DNA from: an uncultured Sphingomonadaceae bacterium
GTDB taxonomy: Bacteria > Pseudomonadota > Alphaproteobacteria > Sphingomonadales > Sphingomonadaceae
Reading direction: 5' to 3'
DNA: 27,851 bases
Assembly: GCA_946479505.1 (NCBI GenBank)
Contig: CAMLGC010000032.1
Coordinates: 1 to 27,851, forward strand
The notes under the pieces were generated by a model that was not told the origin of the DNA, searched no databases, and saw nothing but the letters and a program-made list of their open reading frames with translations. Numbering within the stretch: position 1 is the first letter of the stretch; every line of letters starts with the position of its first letter. Positions 22,794 to 27,851 of the stretch are shown piece after piece. A program made the position numbers and the translations under genes.

Positions 22794-25106
22794 ATGGATT
22801 CGGAGATGCGCGAAAAGGAAATCCGGCTCGCGCTCGTCTGCTACGGCGGCATCAGCCTCGCCGTCTATATGCACGGCATCACCAAGGAGGTTTGGCGCCT
22901 CGCCCGCGCGAGTCGCGCCTATTTCGATGGCGAGAAGGCCGCGGAAGGCAGCCAGGGCGTCTATCGCGCACTGCTCGAGGAGATCGAGGCCGACCACAAG
23001 GTCCGCCTGCGCGTGCTCGTCGACATCGTCGCGGGCGCGAGCGCGGGCGGGATCAACGGCGTGTTCCTGGCGCAGGCGATCGCAACGGGCCAGAGCCTTG
23101 AGCCGCTTACCGATCTCTGGTTCGAAAAGGCCGATGTCGAGGCGCTGATCGGACCCGAAGCCGCGCCCTCGTCGCGCTATTCGAAGATGTGGGCGCTGCC
23201 GATCGCCTGGATGGCGGCGCGGCGTTCCGAAAGCGACCTGGACGAGATCGTCGAGCCCGGCGCACGCGAAGAGGTCCGCGCCAAGCTCTCGCACTTCGTG
23301 CGCTCGCGCTGGTTCGAGCCGCCCTTTGGAGGTTCACGCTTCACCGGCATGCTCCTCGACGCGCTCGACGCGATGGAGGCCGCGCCCGCCGGTCCGCGTC
23401 TGCTGCCCGATGGGCAGCCGCTCGATCTCTTCGTCACCGTCACCGATTTTCGCGGCCATCCCGAGCGGCTGCGATTGAACTCGCCGCCCGAGGTGGTCGA
23501 GACCGAGCACCGGCTCGTCTTTCCCTTCAGCGATCATGGGGAGGGCGGCGATGCGCTCGGGCACAAGGCCGAGCTCGCCTTCGCCGCGCGCGCGACCTCG
23601 AGCTTTCCCGGCGCCTTTCCCCCCATGACCGTCGGCGAGATCGATGCGGTGCTCGCCGAACGCAAGCTCTCCTGGCCCAGCCGCAAGCGTTTCCTCGCGC
23701 GTATCCTGCCGCGCCAGGCGGCCGCCAACGCCGCCGACACGGCCGCCCTGATCGACGGATCGGTGCTCGCCAACGCGCCGTTCAGGCCGGCAATCGACGC
23801 GCTCCGCGAACGCCCGGCGCGTCGCCAGGTCGATCGGCGCTTCGTCTATATCGATCCGTCGCCGGGCATGAAGTTTCACCTTGCGGGCGGCGCCGGAAAC
23901 GAGCCGCCCGGCTTCTTTCAGACGATTTTGGGCGCGATTTCGGCGCTGCCGCGCCAGCAGCCGATCCGCGACAATCTCGACGACATTGCCGAGCGGTCGC
24001 GCCAGATCGAGCAGATGCGTGCGGTGATCGCCGACATCGCGCCCGAGGTCGAAGCGCAGATCGAATCGCTCTTCGGTCACACCTTTTTCCTCGATCGCCC
24101 CACCGCGCCGCGGCTCGCGGGATGGCGGCGGCGCGCGCAGATCGCAGCCGGCAGACGCGCGGGCTACGGCTATGTCGCCTATGGCCATCTCAAGATCGCG
24201 CGCGTGATCGATACGATTGCGCGGCTGCTCTACCAGATCGGCGGCGAGATCGGCCCCGACCGCTGGCGCCGGCTGCGCGATCTCACCGAGCAGGCCGTGC
24301 GCACCCGCGGTTTCGGCGGGACCGAACCCTCCTTCGCGGGTGGTGCGAACGAAGCGACCATCGCCTTCCTGCGCGATTACGATCTCGGCTACCGCATCCG
24401 CCGGCTGCGTCTCGTCGCGCGGCGGCTGAGCGAGATCGAAGAGGGACACGAGGATGCGGCGATCGCGCCGTTCCGCGACGCGCTGTACGATTCGCTCTCG
24501 GGCTTCCTCGAGCGCAAGCGCACCGATTTCCACCTGAGGCTGCGCGGCGACGTGCGGCGGCTCAAGACCGATGCCGGTCCGCTGCTCGATCGCCTGGGCG
24601 AATCGCTCGATCTCACGCGACTCGACGATGCCGCCGACGAACGCCTCGCCGCCGCGCTCGCCGAGCTGCCCCGCGATATCCGTCGTCCGCTGCTCCTCAC
24701 CTATCTCGGCTTTCCCTATTACGACGTCGCGACGTTGCCACTGCTCCAGGGCGAGGGGCTCGACGAGTTCGATCCGATCAAGGTCGATCGCATCGCCCCC
24801 GACGATGCGCGCTCGATCCGGGAAGGTGGCGCCGAGGCGACACTGAAAGGTATCCAGTTCAACAGCTTCGGCGCCTTCTTCAGCCGCGCCTATCGCGAGA
24901 ACGACTATCTGTGGGGTCGCCTCCACGGCGCCGAGCGTCTGATCGACATCGTCGTCTCGACGCTGCCCGCCGGCCGCATGAAGCCCGGCCGCGTCGCGGC
25001 GATCAAGCGGGCGGTCTTCCACGCCATCCTCGACGAGGAAGAGCCGCGGCTTGGTGCGGTTCCCGGCCTGGTCGAGGCGATCCGCAAGGATGTCGGGCAG
25101 GGATAG
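22794..25106 (+). CDS. large patatin-like lipase (DUF3376-type)
   Basis: A 770-residue protein. The patatin domain occupies roughly residues 8-340: oxyanion region LVCYGGISLAVYMHG (14-28), nucleophile elbow IVAGASAGGINGV with Ser83 in GASAG, and the catalytic dyad Asp321 in LIDGSVLANAPF. The remaining ~430 residues are mostly helical with coiled-coil-like charged stretches and match no domain I know beyond the DUF3376 type of C-terminus. Such enzymes hydrolyse acyl esters of lipids, as phospholipase A-type activity. No signal peptide is present, so it should be cytoplasmic or membrane-peripheral. ATG 22794 precedes the first strand closely; the longer frame from 22689 would run through the repeat. 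Confidence 0.9.
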   Translation: MDSEMREKEIRLALVCYGGISLAVYMHGITKEVWRLARASRAYFDGEKAAEGSQGVYRALLEEIEADHKVRLRVLVDIVAGASAGGINGVFLAQAIATGQSLEPLTDLWFEKADVEALIGPEAAPSSRYSKMWALPIAWMAARRSESDLDEIVEPGAREEVRAKLSHFVRSRWFEPPFGGSRFTGMLLDALDAMEAAPAGPRLLPDGQPLDLFVTVTDFRGHPERLRLNSPPEVVETEHRLVFPFSDHGEGGDALGHKAELAFAARATSSFPGAFPPMTVGEIDAVLAERKLSWPSRKRFLARILPRQAAANAADTAALIDGSVLANAPFRPAIDALRERPARRQVDRRFVYIDPSPGMKFHLAGGAGNEPPGFFQTILGAISALPRQQPIRDNLDDIAERSRQIEQMRAVIADIAPEVEAQIESLFGHTFFLDRPTAPRLAGWRRRAQIAAGRRAGYGYVAYGHLKIARVIDTIARLLYQIGGEIGPDRWRRLRDLTEQAVRTRGFGGTEPSFAGGANEATIAFLRDYDLGYRIRRLRLVARRLSEIEEGHEDAAIAPFRDALYDSLSGFLERKRTDFHLRLRGDVRRLKTDAGPLLDRLGESLDLTRLDDAADERLAAALAELPRDIRRPLLLTYLGFPYYDVATLPLLQGEGLDEFDPIKVDRIAPDDARSIREGGAEATLKGIQFNSFGAFFSRAYRENDYLWGRLHGAERLIDIVVSTLPAGRMKPGRVAAIKRAVFHAILDEEEPRLGAVPGLVEAIRKDVGQG

Positions 25107-25244
25107 CGGGACCTTCCCCACCGGCCCCTCCTCGTCGGCTGTGCTTCCGCGAAGGAGCGCAACCAACTTTCCACAGGCCTAGTCAAACCTCGCGCACCGT
25201 AATAGGCTCACCGGCCGGTTCGATCGCATGGAGACCCGCCGCCG

Positions 25245-25598
25245 ATGCAGTTCCTGAAGGGCCTTTTCTGGTTCCTCATCGCCGTGCTCGTCGCGGCGTT
25301 CGTCTTCGGCAATTGGGACGAGATCGCCAAGGTCCATCTGTGGAACGATCTCGTCGCCGACGTGAAGCTGCCGATGCTCGTGCTCGTATGCTTCCTCGCG
25401 GGGCTCTTGCCGATGCTCGTTTATCACCACGCGGTGCGCTGGCGGCTCAAGCAGCGCCTCGCGGCTGCCGAGCGGTCGCTCGAAGCCGTCCGCGAGACGG
25501 TCGCGGTGCCGACACCGCCGACTTCGCCCGTCGACCCCGCACCCGCACCGCCGGCAAGCGCCGACGCGCCGCCGCTCATGCCGCCGGGCTCGGCATGA
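25245..25598 (+). CDS. LapA-like (DUF1049) small membrane protein
   Basis: A 117-residue protein with two hydrophobic helices (~5-23 and ~43-62), a basic charged helix (RWRLKQRLAAAERSLEAVRE) after the second, and a Pro/Ala-rich tail of ~35 residues. This is the layout of LapA/DUF1049 proteins (YciS-like), which in E. coli act with LapB in lipopolysaccharide homeostasis. The conserved position just before pyrF and the trp genes fits sphingomonad genomes as I know them. ATG 25245 has GGAG ten bases upstream. Its stop overlaps the pyrF ATG by four bases (ATGA). The 138 bases before it hold its promoter, which I cannot mark precisely. Confidence 0.8.
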   Translation: MQFLKGLFWFLIAVLVAAFVFGNWDEIAKVHLWNDLVADVKLPMLVLVCFLAGLLPMLVYHHAVRWRLKQRLAAAERSLEAVRETVAVPTPPTSPVDPAPAPPASADAPPLMPPGSA

Positions 25599-26269
25599 CG
25601 ACGCGCATCTTCGTCGCGCTGGACACCCCCTCGCTCGAGCGCGCGCACGACATCGCCCAGCGCGTCCGCTGCCATGTCGGCGGGATCAAGCTCGGCCTCG
25701 AATTCTTCATGGCCAACGGCCGCGCGGGCGTGCGCGAGATGGCCGATCTCGGCCTTCCCATCTTCCTCGATCTCAAGTTCCACGACATTCCCAATACCGT
25801 CGCCAAGGCGATCCAGGCGCTGCGCCCGCTCGAGCCGGCGATCCTGACGGTCCACGCCGCCGGCGGGCGCGCGATGCTCGAAGACGCCAAGGCGGCCGCG
25901 CCGACCGGCACCAAGGTCGTCGCGGTAACGACGCTCACCAGCCTCGACGATCGCGATCTCAAGGCGGTCGGCGTCGAACGCAATTCCCACGAGCAGGTGA
26001 TGCACCTGACCGAGCTCGCGATGAAATCGGGCGTCGACGGTATCGTCTGCTCGGGTGCGGAGGTCGCGGCCGCGCACAAGGCCTGGCCCAAGGGCTTCTT
26101 CGTGGTTCCCGGCGTGCGCCCGGCCAACGGCTCGGCCGCGGACCAGAAGCGCATCGTCACCCCGCGCGCGGCGCTCGATTCGGGCGCCTCGATCATTGTC
26201 GTGGGGCGCCCCATCACCCAGGCCGCCGACCCCGATCTCGCCGCCCGCGAAATCGGCGCGACGATCTGA
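25595..26269 (+). CDS. pyrF: orotidine 5'-phosphate decarboxylase
   Basis: The 224-residue enzyme makes UMP, the last step of pyrimidine synthesis. The barrel begins IFVALDTPS with Asp10, then Lys32 in GGIKLGLEFF. The catalytic array FLDLKFHDIPNTV carries Asp59, Lys61 and Asp64. Phosphate-binding segments FVVPGVRP and IIVVGRPITQA lie near the C-terminus. Length and motifs are normal for the bacterial class. ATG 25595 overlaps the LapA-like stop, so the two genes are coupled. Confidence 0.97.
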   Translation: MTTRIFVALDTPSLERAHDIAQRVRCHVGGIKLGLEFFMANGRAGVREMADLGLPIFLDLKFHDIPNTVAKAIQALRPLEPAILTVHAAGGRAMLEDAKAAAPTGTKVVAVTTLTSLDDRDLKAVGVERNSHEQVMHLTELAMKSGVDGIVCSGAEVAAAHKAWPKGFFVVPGVRPANGSAADQKRIVTPRAALDSGASIIVVGRPITQAADPDLAAREIGATI

Positions 26270-26285
26270 CAGCAGGAGCAGGCTG

Positions 26286-26636
26286 ATGGCTTTCGACGGT
26301 AGCTGCCATTGCGGCGCGGTCACCTTCACGGTCGATGCCGATCCCCCAGCGACGGCGATGAGCTGCAATTGCTCGCACTGCCGCCGCAAGGGCTTCCTGC
26401 TCGCCTTCCTGCCCGCGGACACCTTCACGCTGACCTCGGGAGATGAAGCGCTCACCGATTATCTCTTCAACAAGCACGCGATCACGCACCGTTTCTGCGC
26501 CACCTGCGGCGCCCAGCCCTTCGCCGAGGGGAAAATGCCCGACGGCACCGAAACGCGCGCAATCAACCTGCGCTGCGTGCCCGCGATCGATCTCGACGCC
26601 CTGACGATCCAGAAGGTCGACGGCGCCAGCTTCTAG
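26286..26636 (+). CDS. GFA/CENP-V domain zinc protein
   Basis: A 116-residue single-domain protein with the zinc-ligand pattern of the GFA family (named from glutathione-dependent formaldehyde-activating enzyme): Cys7 and Cys9 in GSCHCGAV, Cys27, Cys29 and Cys32 in SCNCSHCRR, and Cys71 and Cys74 in FCATCGAQPF. Members bind zinc, and the activity of most is unknown; a glutathione or thiol link is often assumed. ATG 26286 has CAGGAG about nine bases upstream. It lies 16 bases after pyrF and 41 bases before trpF, so it is probably co-transcribed with both. Confidence 0.92.
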   Translation: MAFDGSCHCGAVTFTVDADPPATAMSCNCSHCRRKGFLLAFLPADTFTLTSGDEALTDYLFNKHAITHRFCATCGAQPFAEGKMPDGTETRAINLRCVPAIDLDALTIQKVDGASF

Positions 26637-26677
26637 GCCCCTATCGCCACGCTGCATCGCGCGCTAAGCGCGCCCGC

Positions 26678-27313
26678 GTGACCACCGCCAAGATCTGCGG
26701 CCTGTCGACGCCCGAAACGCTCGCCGCTGCAATTGCGGGTGGAGCGAGCCATGTCGGGTTCGTCTTCTTTCCGCCAAGCCCGCGCAATGTAACGCTCGGT
26801 CGCGCTGCGGGGCTGGCAGGGTGCGTGCCGGGCCATATCGGCAGGGTCGGCGTCTTCGTCGACCCCGACGACGCGCTGCTCGACGCCGCGATTGCTGCCG
26901 CAAAGCTCGACGCGATCCAGCTCCACAAGACCTCCCCTGGGCGCACCGCCGCGATCCGCGCGCGTACGCGCCGCGAAATCTGGGCCGCGATCCCGATCAA
27001 GACGCGCGCCGATCTCGACGCCGGCCGCAGCTACGCAGCCGCCGCCGACCGCCTGCTCTACGACGCCAAGACTCCAGAGGATGCCGCGCTCCCCGGCGGC
27101 ATGGGCCTGCGCTTCGATTGGGCGCTGCTCGACGGTTTCCGCCATCCCCTGCCCTGGGCGCTCTCGGGCGGGCTCACCCCCGGCAACGTCGCCCAGGCAA
27201 TCGCGCGCACCGGCGCTCCGCTGGTGGACGTGTCGTCGGGCGTCGAATCGGCGCCAGGCGTCAAGCATGTGGACAAGATCGCCGCATTCCTTAAAGCCGC
27301 GGGCCAGTCATGA
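26678..27313 (+). CDS. trpF: phosphoribosylanthranilate isomerase
   Basis: A 211-residue TIM-barrel enzyme of tryptophan synthesis. KICGLSTPE at the N-terminus holds the catalytic Cys7. [23 protein letters not shown] (catalytic Asp), [15 protein letters not shown] and [18 protein letters not shown] follow in the family order. The start is GTG 26678; no upstream ATG fits and KICG is normally close to the N-terminus. It converts N-(5'-phosphoribosyl)anthranilate to the carboxyphenylamino-deoxyribulose phosphate. Its stop overlaps the trpB ATG by four bases (ATGA), the usual coupled trpF-trpB arrangement. Confidence 0.96.
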   Translation: MTTAKICGLSTPETLAAAIAGGASHVGFVFFPPSPRNVTLGRAAGLAGCVPGHIGRVGVFVDPDDALLDAAIAAAKLDAIQLHKTSPGRTAAIRARTRREIWAAIPIKTRADLDAGRSYAAAADRLLYDAKTPEDAALPGGMGLRFDWALLDGFRHPLPWALSGGLTPGNVAQAIARTGAPLVDVSSGVESAPGVKHVDKIAAFLKAAGQS

Positions 27314-27851
27314 CCGCCAATTCCTTCCGCACCCAGCCTGACGAGCGCGGGCATTTCGGCACGTTCGGCGGCCGCTATGTCGCCGAGACGCTGATGCCGC
27401 TCATCCTCGAGCTCGAGCGCGAATATCGCGCCGCCAAGACCGATCCCGCTTTCGCCGCCGAGTTCGACGACCTGCTCGAACATTATGTCGGCCGCCCCAG
27501 CCCGCTCTACTACGCCGAGCGCCTCACCGAGACGCTCCGCAAGGACGCGCCGGCGGGGCACGGCGCCAAAATCTACTTCAAGCGCGAGGAGCTCAACCAC
27601 ACCGGCGCGCACAAGATCAACAACTGCATCGGCCAGATCCTGCTCGCGCGCCGCATGGGCAAGACGCGGATCATCGCGGAGACGGGCGCGGGCCAGCACG
27701 GCGTCGCCACCGCCACCGTCGCCGCGCGCTTCGGCCTGCCCTGCACGATCTTCATGGGCGCGAAGGACGTCGAGCGGCAGAAGCCCAACGTCTTCAGCAT
27801 GAAGCTCCTCGGCGCCGAGGTGCAGCCGGTCACGAGCGGCGCGCAGACGCT
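27310..27851 (+). CDS. trpB: tryptophan synthase beta subunit (partial, 5' end)
   Basis: The reading frame runs from ATG 27310 to the window end without a stop, covering 180 residues of about 400. [17 protein letters not shown] is the conserved N-terminal segment. Lys102 in [11 protein letters not shown] corresponds to the pyridoxal-phosphate lysine (Lys87 in E. coli), and [20 protein letters not shown] follows as expected. It condenses indole with serine to give tryptophan, with TrpA supplying indole; trpA should lie just beyond the window. The N-terminal extension relative to E. coli is about fifteen residues, as is common in alphaproteobacteria. Confidence 0.97.
   Translation, partial: MTANSFRTQPDERGHFGTFGGRYVAETLMPLILELEREYRAAKTDPAFAAEFDDLLEHYVGRPSPLYYAERLTETLRKDAPAGHGAKIYFKREELNHTGAHKINNCIGQILLARRMGKTRIIAETGAGQHGVATATVAARFGLPCTIFMGAKDVERQKPNVFSMKLLGAEVQPVTSGAQT

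Noticed and set aside
23189..26269. A 1026-codon open frame in the +1 register of the patatin gene
   Set aside because: Its last 224 codons are pyrF; the rest is a stop-free shadow of the patatin gene and LapA-like gene, rich in Arg and Ala as expected for a shifted frame of GC-rich coding DNA.
1..27851. CRISPR array, prophage, transposon or integrated element
   Set aside because: No regularly spaced repeats, integrase, transposase or phage structural genes were found, and nothing flanks the tRNA-Thr gene as an attachment-site duplication.

Overview
The window is a GC-rich alphaproteobacterial chromosome segment, most likely from a sphingomonad (Sphingomonas or close relative). The reasons are very high G+C at third codon positions, the gene orders radA-cvpA and lapA-like-pyrF-trpF-trpB, many 4-base ATGA/GTGA stop-start overlaps, and the protein families present. 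I see no insertion sequence, prophage, integrase or CRISPR array. The genus is inferred from gene content and style, not from a marker gene.

Layout. (1) 1-1483: tail of an unrecognised gene, then a SAM methyltransferase. (2) 6229-1473, minus strand: radA, then after a 246-base gap cvpA, an IscU/NifU-like scaffold gene, a KefB-type cation/proton antiporter with an NAD-binding domain, and a DUF423 membrane protein. (3) 6328-8429: a small, possibly leaderless gene, a Ure2/YfcG-type glutathione transferase, and a divergent family 4 glycosyltransferase. (4) 9340-8448, minus strand: a YqjI-like PadR repressor and a DUF2218 gene behind a perfect 18-base palindrome, a likely autoregulated metal/iron-linked pair. 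(5) 9445-11977: rarA, a MmcQ/YjbR gene and an RNase H-like predicted nuclease, coupled by 4-base overlaps, then tRNA-Thr(UGU) at 12000-12075. (6) 12194-13993: a ComP-like membrane sensor (PDZ-like domain, several membrane helices, GAF-like domain) with no histidine kinase domain.

(7) 14129-21795 is the most distinctive part: a plus-strand flippase facing a long minus-strand series. In order of transcription this holds a LicC/IPCT-like cytidylyltransferase, a CDP-glycerol glycerophosphotransferase-like protein, a CDP-alcohol phosphatidyltransferase with an extra N-terminal domain, a secreted DUF2141 protein, a diacylglycerol/ceramide-kinase family enzyme, a nucleotidyltransferase that resembles Tam41 phosphatidate cytidylyltransferase, and a MobA-like nucleotidyltransferase. 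Together they could phosphorylate a lipid, activate the lipid and/or an alcohol head group with CTP, join them, and extend the head group: an anionic glycerophospho- or sphingolipid pathway. This is inference from gene families and order.

(8) 21968-25106: an endonuclease/exonuclease/phosphatase-fold protein, a REPIN-like pair of inverted hairpins, and a 770-residue patatin-like lipase. (9) 25245-27851: a LapA-like membrane protein, pyrF, a GFA zinc protein, trpF and the start of trpB, closely packed on the plus strand. The GFA gene sits between pyrF and trpF. The window ends inside trpB.
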